This document shows positions 24,549 through 35,372 of a DNA stretch of 64,000 bases, one piece after another (within the stretch, counting starts at the first letter, position 1; each line of letters starts with the position of its first letter). The notes under the pieces are model-generated. The model was not told where the DNA came from, did no database searches, and saw only the letters and a program-made list of their open reading frames with translations. This DNA comes from Phlegmacium glaucopus (lineage: Eukaryota; Basidiomycota; Agaricomycetes; Agaricales; Cortinariaceae), in contig MU130358.1 in assembly GCA_015039465.1 (NCBI GenBank), forward strand, positions 257,889 to 321,888, written 5' to 3'. Both the position numbers and the translations under genes were made by a program.

Positions 24549-26221
24549 ATGTCCGAGTCACAACCAGAATTGCAGCCCCCAGTGAGTCGTCTTACAATTC
24601 ATAGTTTCAACGCCAATTGTTCAAATAACAAGTATTTTCCACTACTTTTCACCCATCTCACAGGTTCTCGTAGCGTCTGTACATGATGTTCGTTATTTTG
24701 CAGCTCTCTTACGAGGTGTTAACTTCGTAAATGTGCGTCTGTATGCCCTTAAATCGCTCCTATGAATATTAATGAAACATAGCGTGCCACAATAACCGTA
24801 ACCCAACAAGGGATGACCGTTACGGTGGAAGAAGCCCGTACTCTGCTCGGTACAGCCTTCATCTTTTCAGAGGTGTTTGATGAATACACGTACCATGCCG
24901 AACCTCCCCCTCGAGCTGTCCCGCCTCCGAAACCCAAGCGGCATCAACCAGATCCCAACGCCTCCGAAACAGAGCCCGAGTCAGAGGATGAGGAGGACAA
25001 GGTGCAGCCTGCGGAAGAACTGGATAATGCAGCTTTTGAGATACCCTTGAACACCCTCATTGAATGCTTAAATATCTTTGGAACTGCAAGCGCCTTGAAC
25101 GCAACGGCCACTGCTTCGGGGCCTTCTGGAGGTGGAGGCCCCTCTACTAATAGCAAACAAGCAAAAAAATGGCGACGAGCTGGGGATGGCGATTCTGATG
25201 GCGAAGGGAGGGCAGGAGGAAGAGGGTTAGAAGCGTATTTTGGACCTGGTGCTGGAGAGAAGAGGACTGGAATGCGGCTTTCGTATTCTGGTGCCGGTTA
25301 TCCGTTGACTTTGATCGTGTATGTCTGCCGTGTCTTCCTCAATTTTCAACTTGTTTTAATAAATTTTGACAGAGCAGAGGATGCAGCTGGACCTACGGCA
25401 ACATGTGAAATCACCACTTTCGATCCAGAACCTCAGCTTGAGCTGCATTATGATGATGACCAAACGTATGTTCTGTTTTTCTTCCCTGCTTTTAAAAAAT
25501 AATATTACACAACCAGTGTTTTAAAGATAATTTTCAAGGTACGCGCATTCCAAAAGTATCTTCTTTGTCCATTATCGACAAAATTTCTCAGTCTTCCTGG
25601 CTGCGAGACGCTCTGTCTGAGCTTGATCCATCTTGCGAAAGACTCACTTTTATTGGAAACCCACCGACTTCTGCAACGCAGCGGGATCCCCCAGTAGATC
25701 AAAACACCTTCGTCAAACCAAAACCTATCCGAAATGCTACCATGAGGCCGATGCTAAGGATACAAGCTACAGGGGCATTTGGGAGCACGGAGGTGTGTAA
25801 ATATAATATCTACCGATTTCCCTGGGCTAAATAAGATATGATTAAAGATGGACTACCCCAACGATCGGGATGTCTTAGAAACGTTCGAGTGCACAAGAAG
25901 CGTGAGCTTCAGGTGAGCGTCCTCATCTTCAGTTATATCAGAAAAGAGACTCAAAAATAGAAATACATCCACCACTTTTTCAGCTATCGGTTTGGACATA
26001 TCTCGCGCACTCTTAAAGCTCTTCAAAGTTCCTTTAAGACATCTTTGCGGATAGATCAAGATGGGTTATTAAGTCTCCAATTCCTCATGCCGAAACCTGG
26101 TAAGGCCGGTGCTGGAGATGCATTCATTGAATTTCGGGTGAGCCTTCAGTATCGTCATAATACCCTCATTTAAGTATTGAACTTTGAATCAAAGTGTCTG
26201 GCACTCGATGATGAATTTTAG
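24549..26221 (+). CDS. RAD1: Rad1-family checkpoint clamp subunit (9-1-1 complex)
   Basis: Subunit of the PCNA-like Rad9-Rad1-Hus1 ring loaded at damaged DNA to activate the checkpoint kinase. Here RAD1 means the fission-yeast/human Rad1 (Ustilago Rec1), not the budding-yeast nuclease. The start at 24549 gives MSESQPELQPP, joined to VLVASVHDVRYFAALLRGVNF, then RATITVTQQGMTVTVEEART. Further landmarks are AFIFSEVFDEYTYHAEPPP, a fungus-specific acidic and Gly-rich insertion, GYPLTLI, a 22-nt exon encoding VLKIIFK, SSWLRDALSELDPSCERLTF, MDYPNDRDVLETFECT, FSYRFGHISRTLKALQSS, and FIEFRCLALDDEF at the end. It follows PDX1 after 108 bp and converges on the lipoyl-like gene with 216 bp between stops. 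The assignment is secure. Confidence 0.92.
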
Positions 26222-26437
26222 ACTTTTATAGACTTCACGATCGATGATTCCAGCGATTCAACCTGGATGTCTGCCTTAAAGTTCAACATAATTGCTTTAT
26301 GTACTAAAGTATCACCATTATACAAGCCAATAATATTTCTATGTACCTCTAGGGGTTGGACATTTGATAGCAAGATGGGATAGTATTGCATGGGTACGAA
26401 ACGATTACACGACTTTACAGGTTGCTTTGGAACATAA

Positions 26438-27506
26438 TTAGACCAGCTCGTCGAAATACTCAATGCTGTTGGCGGACTGGAGAAAGAGGTTGGAAACGAT
26501 TATTTTACGTATAGCTGCTCCATCAATCTACCATGTATTGTCAGCATTCTCAACCACTCAGAGAGGTATCCATAACAATAACTTGCCTGGGCTTGATCAT
26601 CAACCTGAGCCACAGACCCCCTCACTTTAGCCGACGTGGGCCACGAAGCTGTTCCAGAGTTGATAGACATTGAGCGATCCTGTGTTTGGATTCGTGGCGA
26701 AGGACATGGAGGCACGTCCACACGACACTCCGATGCAGCATCCACACTTTTCAAATCCAATCTGGGCGCTGCCCCACGCGGACCACCGACATGGGCGTTC
26801 CGAAACCCGTATCCCATTGTATGCATTTCAAACAAAGATGGGGTGCGCGGTGATAGAGTGGGCGTTCGAGGTGACATGAGCGGGAGTTTGAACTGGTCAA
26901 GTTGCCTGGGGGAAGTAATGGCCCCCGCGAGAGGATTCAGAGCAGGAATAGTATTAAATGAAGTTAGTGTTGGAGTTGTTGAGCTTTGCAACGCTGCAAG
27001 TTCAGACATATCTTTGGCGACCAGGGCGATGACCTGTTCTACTGGGACGTTGGTGGTTCCGTCCGGCAGCTAGATAGAGATTATGATCACTATCTCTTCC
27101 GGAAAGCTGACAAGTCGAAAACCAACCAAAATCTTACCCAGAATGCCAGGGCTGTGAGCTTCGACGTCAATCATAGCAATGTCTGACTCCTGTAAATTTA
27201 GGATTTCAGTACGACTAGTCCATGAATTGCGTTGGGGAAAACCTACAATTTGCAGCAACACATCACCAGGAGCGAACGCTTCCCCTTCTTTGATCTTCCA
27301 ACGTGTAATAGTGCCTTCAGTCATCAGTGGAGACATAGCCGGCATCATAATAGCCTGTCGTTTTAGCGACCCATGAAGCCCTAAACACAAAAACATCAAT
27401 TCGAGTTAGCCCAAATTTCCCCAACATACTTACATCGTCTTTTGATTTGCCCATATGCCCCACGCATCTGCGCTGCAGAAACCTTTGACAGTACAAAAGC
27501 AGACAT
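26438..27506 (-). CDS. Degenerate Pdx1 paralogue with lipoyl-like domain lacking the lipoyl lysine
   Basis: Starts at 27506 with a short basic, presequence-like leader (MSAFVLSKVSAAQMRGAYGQ, then RRWLHGSLKRQAIM). The lipoyl fold follows: MPAMSPLMTEGTITRWKIKEG, then FAPGDVLLQI. After an intron comes ESDIAMIDVEAHSPGILGKIL, where the usual attachment sequence DKA reads DIA. After another intron comes LPDGTTNVPVEQVIALVAKD. A Pro/Ser/Thr-rich linker of about 110 residues replaces the E3-binding domain. A GC-AG intron (26586-26528) joins QAQ to IDGAAIRKIIVSNLFLQSAN, matching the C-terminal block of Pdx1 ([17 protein letters not shown]), and the protein ends EYFDELV. It is therefore a Pdx1-derived mitochondrial protein that should not be lipoylated and has no E3 docking site. 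Its role is unknown. The intact frames and splice sites argue against a pseudogene. Confidence 0.82.
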
Positions 27507-28191
27507 GTCTTTTAGCTAGAACCTTTGAACTTTTCAAGTGAGGTGCGTGAAACACTTGGCAAATACCAGGGTTGGTTGAGTTGACCAGCAACACAATGGG
27601 GAGTCGTTAACATAGTTCGGTCGGGTTTTTATACCTTCAACTTTTGGCTAGTCAATGTTTGGGCTGTCAGACTCAGACTATACCTTGTATGGACTGATTG
27701 TTGATGCGATGCTGAGTATGTATGACAAATCAGGAGGTTCCCTGAAACGAGATCAAAGGATTCAGCATTTGACTTTGAAATGTATGTAACTTAGCAGATA
27801 TTGGATGGGGGGCTCATGCGCCGCGCCGCGCCACTATCTCATTTTCTGCCCAACGGGAAGCCCTTGCAGTCTGGGAGGAAGCAGAAGCAGAAGGAGGCGC
27901 CAAGAATTCCACGGAGAATGAGACGCTATAATCCTCCACAATAAATAAAACGGGAATTCTAGATGTGTAACGCACTGTTGGTGCTCAAGAGAACCACGAC
28001 CTTGTTGAGCTCGTTGCAACTTTATCAAAGTGTCTTAGGAAGACTGAACGCAGTACTAGACAGATGTTTATGGCGGAGGATTCGATGGAGGTCCAGACAG
28101 AATCTCATCAGTCCGATGTCCAGAGCTGATCAGAAGCATTACAGAAGAAAAAAGGAGATGATAAAACGATGATATGATACAGCATTACTTG
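27507..28191. other. Intergenic gap, no gene seen
   Basis: About 690 bp between the start of the lipoyl-like gene and the stop of the snRNP gene, both on the minus strand. It should contain the promoter of the lipoyl-like gene. No frame here shows a family signature. Confidence 0.6.
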
Positions 28192-29321
28192 CTACTTCCT
28201 AGCGAATGTAATCTAGGGTACAAAGTTTGTGTAAGTTATATTTCATGGCAATTAGGAAGTGAAAATGACGTACCTTAATCTTATTCTCTCCATCCAACTT
28301 GTAATTGTGCAATGCATCTTTGGCCACGCCCGCACTCCCTTCGTCCACGAATTCTACGAAAGCAATATCGCGTTTGGTAGGAATAAGACGAACTTCGTAT
28401 AAATTTGGGTATCTGGAAAGTTGGAATTAACGACTGGCAATCAGAAGGAACAGAAAAAACCAACTGAGAGAAGAGAGACACCAGTTGGTCTTTCGTGACG
28501 GATTCGGGGAGATTTTGGAGGAAGAGAATTTTGTTTGGAGGCAGATATTCGTCCGGCATTTGGACGTTTGGCCGTTTGGGTGCTGGGGCAGAGACACCGC
28601 CATCGACTAATCACCAGAATTGTAAGTGGAAATTGGTTAATAGGGTGACAAAAGGAAGATAACTGACTTTCGGCAGCAAGTCTCTTCGCTCTGAATTTAG
28701 ATTTCAACGGATTCGTGTATCGCGTTCCCTCTGGTAAAGAAGAATGTGAACATTCGTCAACGTTTGTGGTAAAGACAGCACACTTTTTCGCTCCTCTCTT
28801 TTGGATTTATGATCATCGAATTTATTGCCATCTATCCGCTTCACTACCGCGTCAGAGCGTGTCCGCGCAAATGATATTTGCTTCAAGAAATCATTAGCAT
28901 TCCGCCGGCCAAGATAATCGACGAAAAACCGTACCATAGGTTTTGAATACAGAGGGAAACGTTGCACATCTTTCATCGCTTTCTTTGCGATCTCGGCCGA
29001 TGGAAAAGAGACAAAAGCCTGACCTCGCATGCGCAAATTGTTGTGTGCAACAACGTCCAGCACTTCGCCGTATGCTTTGAAGAGTCCACGTAGCGATGCT
29101 TTGAGAACTGAAGGCAATGTTGGTTAAAATTTCCCCTCATAACTGATAATATATGATGAACCTTCGGGTTTGATCTTCTCGTTCAGATTTTGGATGTACA
29201 GAGTCTCGCAACTATATTCCTCCTCCGGTGGTGCAGAGGACGCTTCTGCAGTCGCTGCACTCATTGATAAAACTCCTTCCATCGCGTCTGAACTCAGCAC
29301 AGGGGCATCCATCTCAGTCAT
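28192..29321 (-). CDS. U1A/U2B''-type snRNP protein with two RRMs
   Basis: Spliceosomal RNA-binding protein of the SNF family (metazoan U1A and U2B'', fungal Msl1/Usp102-like). The start at 29321 gives MTEMDAPVLSSDAMEG and an Ala/Ser/Glu leader. RRM1 has RNP2 ETLYIQNLNEKIKPE and, after an intron, VLKASLRGLFKAYGEVLDVV and RNP1 RMRGQAFVSF. A basic linker (FARTRSDAVVKRIDG, KFRAKRLAAES) leads to RRM2: NKILFLQNLPESVTKDQLVS, a segment RDIAFVEFVDE and, in the last exon, KITFARK before the stop. At least four short introns interrupt it. Sequence alone does not tell me whether it works in U1, U2 or both, as the single fly SNF does. It is divergent from the DUF6593 gene across about 320 bp. Confidence 0.88.
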
Positions 29322-29640
29322 TACGGATTATAGCTTCAGGGATTGCTGCTTCACGGATTGCAGAAAGAGAAGGGGGTTGTTGGGGCTTGTTGTCTAGAGG
29401 CCTTCGTGAGCTTGAGCTGATCATGGTTCATGAAGCCTTCTGTTCTTCTACGTAGGGTCTCATCGCGACTGTGTCAAACTTCTTGGCAAAAGTTCTAAAT
29501 CCGACTAACCTTGCTTGTTTGTCAATGCCTGTCTGGAAGCTCTGTGATTCTACTACTTTACTACGTCGACGCAGAGCATTCCTGTGAACGCTATCTATTT
29601 GCCCTGGTATTCTTCACCTCGAAGCGAAGCTGTATTGTGA

Positions 29641-30396
29641 ATGGACCTCTATTTGGTCCCCAATAACCCTGAAAATACAGTACTGGTCTCCGCCAATGGG
29701 GTCGCCCACTATCAAATTCGAACATCGAAGCCGAAGCACGGTCCTCGTATAACACTCATTCAACGGCCAGCAGACTCTGCGGAAGATAGTATCGTCGCCG
29801 AGGTCGAATGGAGGCATTGGGACAGTCCTACAATCATCCGTAGTCCCCTTCTGAGCGGCGTTGGGCAGGCCATTGGAACGCAAGGTGTCGGCGTACGTGC
29901 CTCGCATTATTTGTATAAGCATAACAGATTTAGTTCGTATGTCTGACTGGCTTTAGTATATAAATGCAGTGCACTGATTTGTCTCGATAGTTTGCGTTAC
30001 TTTGTAGGCGACGATGCGACCGAGTACTGTTGGAAGGCATTCAAACGCCTGGGCTGTATCGTCAGTTCTCCTATCGCATTCCTCATGTGTAGAACGATTG
30101 AATTTCGAACTTTTCTGCAGCTTACTTGCTGCGATACTAATGCAGAGATTGCTCGCTTTACAACAGTCAGGTGTCACGAAGGTCTTTTTGCAGGTGAATG
30201 GAAGTCGGTCCTCCAATTGAATCCATGTTCGGTGGATATCGACCTCATAGTTCTCACATTCATCATCATTGAAAAGAAGAAACGCAAACGGGATGGAGAG
30301 CCCACTCACCTGGCCCTTCATGACGAAGATCCACTGGGCGATGGAGGGGGCTCAGGAGAAGGAGAAGGAGAATCTGGTGTTATAGGAGAGCTTTGA
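29641..30396 (+). CDS. DUF6593-type basidiomycete protein
   Basis: Three exons with two short introns (donor at 29938, GTATGT; second donor near 30060, GTCAGT). It starts MDLYLVPNNPENTVLVSANG and continues VAHYQIRTSK, ITLIQRPADSAEDSIVAEVE and RHWDSPTIIRSPLLSG. After intron 1 it reads LRYFVGDDATEYCWKAFKRL, and after intron 2 LTCCDTNAEIARFTTVR. A predicted beta-strand region VDIDLIVLTFIIIEKKKRKR precedes a Gly/Glu-rich tail. This matches a family expanded in mushroom genomes that I know as DUF6593, small one-domain proteins of unknown function with a lipid-scramblase-like strand pattern. No signal peptide is seen. The exact domain name is from memory. Confidence 0.75.
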
Positions 30397-30589
30397 TTTT
30401 CGGTAATTTAAATCTACTGCGCTCTGGGTTTATTTTCTGCACGTCAAGACTGTCTGGAGTCCAAGTTTTTATTGGCTTATATGTAATCATTCCATTTTGT
30501 GTTCGGGTTTCATAGAAGACAAGGAGCCTTCCATCCTCTTTTATTCTTTTAGCCAATAAATTATGTCGATATATGATACCTCGTCACCT

Positions 30590-32458
30590 TCAGCAAATCA
30601 GGGCAAGAATTCTGTGATAATCTTCGCGGACACTTTGGAAGGTTTCTTCCAGTTTATCGTGTCTTTCCTGCTTCTCCAATTGGGCTAGAATCTCCTAGAA
30701 AATGGAACGCGCAATAAGTTAAGATAGGAGGGAATGACAAAAACACAAGTGACACATACAAAATTGAACCTGTATAACCTTTCTTTGACGTGCAGGCGAT
30801 ATGCTCGAAGACCGGCGGAGTCCGATGGGTCAAGATGCAGAAGTATAAGCATTTCAACCAGCCTCTGAAATTGTCGCTATATATGTGGGTCAACACCAAG
30901 GAAACCTCATAGCAACACTCATACTGACCCCAGCGATCTTCAGTTGCTTTCTCCACTTCTCGACCCAAACTTTATCCACGGGTGGAACTAGTTTACCTCC
31001 TGACGCCCCTTTCTTTGCGCCGCCCCGTCCACTTTTACCTGCTCGGCCGATCCCACTAACACGCCCGCCACCATGCGACTCTTGTCCTCCAAAGCCTTCA
31101 GCCATGAATTGTTGATTTGACAATAGCATTTGGAGGTCGTTTTTGTCTCTGAGGTCTTCAAATGCCTCTGCAGGGTCTTCAACAGTAAGTTCGGCTATAC
31201 CGTCACGATTGACTATGTACTGGTAAATAGCCCTGTAGAGTTCAGCTGTGAAAGTATTGTCAGGAAGTGATGAATGAAGTTGAGATGCACGTACATCCAT
31301 GTCCTTGCCTTTGATAAGGCGTGAGGATAACAAATTGACTAAAAAGAGAGGGTTTAGAGAAAGTAAGCTTTCAGAAAATATAATACCTTAATCTTAAACG
31401 AACTTTCTCGGGAAAGTGATAGAAGGGGTACAAAGAGGAATAGCCAACAAAGTGATACGTCGCCTCCTGAGAAGCATCCCTTCGTTTTCGTTTCTCAAAT
31501 CTAAGAGCGATATCAATGGACCCGTGTATAGATCGCGCGAATTGACTCACAAGGTAACGAACTCCCAAGTATCTTCCTCCTCATTAATATATGATCCTGC
31601 TTCGATGTACAACAGCACAAATAACTGCATCCGACGATGGTATTCTCGAAACCCAGGGGTATTCCACGTCGTCTGGAATAAGACAACGATGTTTAGTGGT
31701 AGACAACGGACAAGAGGAGGCGTACGGACGTGGTAGACTTCAAATTCAAGGACATCTTGGCTTTGTGGATCTAGGTCACTACTTTTTCCCTTTCCCTTTG
31801 ACGAAGTGTGCGACAACGGTCTGGTATACGAGAAAACCTTTTGTCCTTGGGGCTTAAACGTCATTGCGTCGTTTTCCACGAGTTCTAGGAAAGAAGGTTC
31901 GTCCGTACGATATCCTAGAAAAGACAAAGAATTTATAAGAGATAGTTCCGCAAATTGCATAGAAGCGTCACACCTGGAGGAATAAATTGTCGGAGAGTGC
32001 CTTCCACGTCATCCACAGTTGACGTTGATCCCAGTTTCTCAGAATACTTCACGGCAAGATATTGTTCCAGGGAACCAGACGCAAAACGCAACTGTAGGTT
32101 GGAGCTAGTAGGCTAGTTGTTCAAGTATAAATGCAACAGTGGCTCACGTCAATAACGAGGTCTTGATATCCGTAAATCTTTTCCTCCTCGCCGTATATCT
32201 GGACGAAATGCGCTTTTCAGGTCCAGATCACCTAGAGTGAAGATGATAACAAGCGGCGGCTCACTGGATATGTGAAATTTGGGTGGAACTTTTCGTACGT
32301 TTCGTCGTCTGCAAGAGCATCCTTATCCTTTTGTGACCTCACTGATAGTCAAAATTTGTTGCTGCTGCTTTAGCATTGATAATGGGATAGAAATGATTAC
32401 TGAGCTGACCTAGTGAGAGAGTGAGAGCTTCGTTCGCGTCCACCGTCCATTCCGACAT
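30590..32458 (-). CDS. HAT1: Histone acetyltransferase type B catalytic subunit
   Basis: Acetylates newly made histone H4 at lysines 5 and 12 before deposition. The start at 32458 gives MSEWTVDANEALTLSL. Later exons read QKDKDALADDETYEKFHPNF, IYGEEEKIYGYQDLVIDLRF, YRTDEPSFLELVENDAMTFK, a segment REYHRRMQLFVLLYIEAGSY, and EATYHFVGYSSLYPFYHFPE. Then comes the acetyl-CoA-binding motif SQFVILTPYQRQGHG, followed by LYRAIYQYIVNRDGIAELTV with DPAEAFEDLRDKND. A Gly/Ser/Lys-rich insertion precedes the C-terminal helices (LHLDPSDS and ILAQLEKQERHDKLEETFQS). Order and length fit fungal Hat1 proteins. It converges on the DUF6593 gene (194 bp between stops) and diverges from the CoA-transferase gene. Confidence 0.92.
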
Positions 32459-33041
32459 ATTAGAGTAGAAGTTAGGCGGGCAGAATTGTTGACGCGTTGT
32501 TTGGCGGTGGTGGGCTCCAAAACCAAGCGTAGTGGCTTGCCTATATGAGTTTCAACGTCACGTGAGATTAGATGAACGCCGAACAGCGTTGCGAACGCGC
32601 TGGTTCGCGGTGCTTTATTTTTAAGTAGATTAATATGCATCATAATTTTAATCTTTCCATGCATAATAAAAAATAAATTCAACTGCTCGCGTGTGAATCT
32701 CGTCTCTGCGCATGCTAATAGCGAAAGTCCCGCGGCCTCCCACCAATCCCAAAACATTTTATGTCCGCATTTTTCCACCTAGAAATCGGAATATCAGTGA
32801 TCAATTATCAAAATCCATTCCACAGTTACATAGTTACATATACAATCCGTAGCATGGCACACTGCAAACGTATATGAGAGCCCGCTGCACACGTGACCGG
32901 ATGACCGTGATTCCGGAAATACATCCGGTATAAATTGCCAGATACGGTGCCATCGGTCCCGTATTCAGTTTCTCTCACTTGGCTTTCCGCAAACAGGAAA
33001 GCAAGTTGAGCTCGATAATCTAGTACTGTCAACAACCAGAG
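32459..33041. promoter_or_regulatory. Divergent promoter HAT1 / CoA transferase with two CACGTG sites
   Basis: 583 bp between the two start codons. An exact TCACGTGA lies at 32558-32565 (about 100 bp upstream of HAT1) and an ACACGTGA at 32889-32896 (about 150 bp upstream of the CoA transferase). The pairing of one site with each gene is suggestive. No clear TATA box was identified. Confidence 0.4.
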
Positions 33042-35223
33042 ATGATACTCAATCAAGCATATAGGACAAACCTGACTTCGGTCGTACCATCCTTGCGACT
33101 AGCAGTCCTTGTCTCGGCGCCTGGTAAAGTAAGGAGGTATGGTACCAACACTCTTCCTCGAAAGGAGTCGAAGATTTGGTCTACAGCGGAGGATGCAGTG
33201 AAGGACATTAAATCAGGATCTGTCTTGCTTTGCGGAGGTGAGCAAGCTAGTTCTTATAAGTAGTTCCGAGAAGCAGTTTCAATATATTTCCAATTAGGAT
33301 TTGGTTTGGCCGGCATTCCAGGTCAATCTTATTGCCCATGAGTTATGACGAGCACTTAAATCTGATATCCAATGACAGACACTCTCCTAGGTGCGTTGGC
33401 TAAACGAGAGGATGTAAAGGACCTTACAGGGGTGTCAAATAACTCTGGAGGGAATAACTCTGGACTCGGTAAGTACTGAAATATGACATTGTACAGCAGT
33501 AACTCAACACTTTCAAAGACAAACTGATTAATACCAACCAATTGAGCAAAATTATTGCATCATACCCTGGGAGGTCGAGTCACGATTCCTATATATCCAA
33601 GCATCGCGTGCTAAAATGCGCGTATCCTCTATTCCAGTAATAAGAACTTTGAATCCAGGTTTCTTAGTGGGAAAATCACTCTCGAACTAGTACCTCAAGG
33701 TACTCTTGCTGAGCGTCTGCGTGCACATGCGGCGGGAATACCTGCTTTCTTTACCCCTACCGGAGCATCTACCGCAGTGGAAGAAGGGACTATACCTCAA
33801 CGATACAACGAGGGTGGAGCTGCGAATGGCATTGCCATTCCTGGGATACCTAAAGAAGCACGAGAAATTAACGGGAAAAGATATGTTCTGGAAACGGCTT
33901 TAGGTGGAGATGTTGCCTTCGTGAGAGCATGGAAAGTTGATGAAATTGGAAATTGCGTTTTTCGGTACGCGGCTTCATGGTATACTCGCGATCGTTACGT
34001 TAGTGACCATTTTTCAAAAGATATGCCTCTCAAAACTTCAGCACCGTCATGGCCAAAAGCGCGAAACTGACGATCGTCGAGGTAAACTGTCCAGTCACTG
34101 ATCTTTTCGCTCTTCACACTTATAACACTCCTTTAAAAAAAACATAATCATCTAGGCCGAACATATTGTTCCTGCTGGGTCTCTTTCACCCAACGCTATC
34201 CATGTCCAAAGCATCTATGTTGACCGCATTGTTCCAGCTACTACTGAAAAGCGCATTGAGATCGTGACTCTTGCTAAGAACGACGAACAACCTAGTGATC
34301 CGTCATTGTCCCCAGAGAAAGCTGCGGCCGCTGCCCTACGACATCGAATAGCGAAACGAGCTGCAAAAGAGATCAAGGATGGATTTTACGTTAATCTTGG
34401 AATCGGAATGCCCACACTTGTACCTGAGTACTTGGAGCCAGGAGTCAAGGTCTGGTTGCAAAGTGAGAATGGTATCTTAGGGATGGGTCCGTATCCTACT
34501 GAGAAACAACTCGATGCGCAAGTATCACACCTCGTTCCTGTGACTTTGGTGTTGTCCAACTCATCGTCCTGTCCTCTATGTCCAGTGATCTGATCAACGC
34601 GGGCAAGGAGACTGTCACACTTTTACCGGGAGCTTCAGTCTTTGGTAATCCGCATCTCGAGGATATTCATGTTAGCTTTGCTGACCTACAAGCCTAGATT
34701 CCAGCGAATCGTTCGCCATGATCCGTGGTGGACATATTGATGTCGCTATCCTCGGGGTACGTCCAATCTCCAATTCACCATAATGTATATTATTAAATGA
34801 ATTACCCCTTGAAGGCCATGGAAGTCTCCCAGGCAGGAGATATAGCCAATTTCATGATCCCAGGGAAGTTATTGAAGGGTTAGGAAATCTCGTTTGTTGT
34901 CACCATTTGTCTATTACTTAATAAATATTCCAGGTATTGGGGGTGCCATGGACCTCGTATCTAACCCCGACAAGACCAAGGTCATCGTTGTGATGGAGCA
35001 CTGCTCCAAGAATGGCAAACCCAAAATTCTACGCAAATGTTCTCTTCCTCTTACTGGCGCAGGCACCGTCAGCACTATCATTACCGAGTTGGCCGTCTTT
35101 GAAGTAGACAGAGTTGCAGGGGAGATGGAGTTGACTGATGTTGCGGAGGGTGTCACGGTGGATGAAGTCAGAGCCAAGACTGGTGGGGACTTCAAGGTGA
35201 GAAGTAACCTAGGGTCTTTCTAG
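33042..35223 (+). CDS. Succinyl-CoA:3-ketoacid CoA transferase (SCOT)
   Basis: Mitochondrial enzyme that moves CoA from succinyl-CoA to acetoacetate. It starts MILNQAYRTNLTSVVPSLRL with a basic presequence. The alpha-type domain begins KIWSTAEDAVKDIKSGSVLL; spliced exons give CGGFGLAGIP, DTLLGALAKREDVKDLTGV and, further on, ITLELVPQGTLAERLRAHAA, IPAFFTPTGAST and ALGGDVAFVRAWK. The beta-type domain has AEHIVPAGSLSPNAIHVQS, RIAKRAAKEIKDGFYVNLGI and the catalytic glutamate in SENGILGMGP. A GC-AG intron (34518-34585) joins QLDA to DLINAGKETVTLLPGAS; then come MIRGGHIDVAILG, MEVSQAGDIANFMIPGKLLK and IGGAMDLV. It ends KVRSNLGSF. The alpha-beta fusion has normal length. Confidence 0.93.
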
Positions 35224-35372
35224 GCCCTTTTTTGTCAATATATCTGTGGAAATGTATATCTTCGAGAAGAGGATATCTACCATTCATCACGATGCTATTT
35301 AGTTGTGAACTAAATAAGTGTTCAGAATTCTACTAACTCTAACTACCCTTTGGGTTGTTGGTATAAAGGGAA

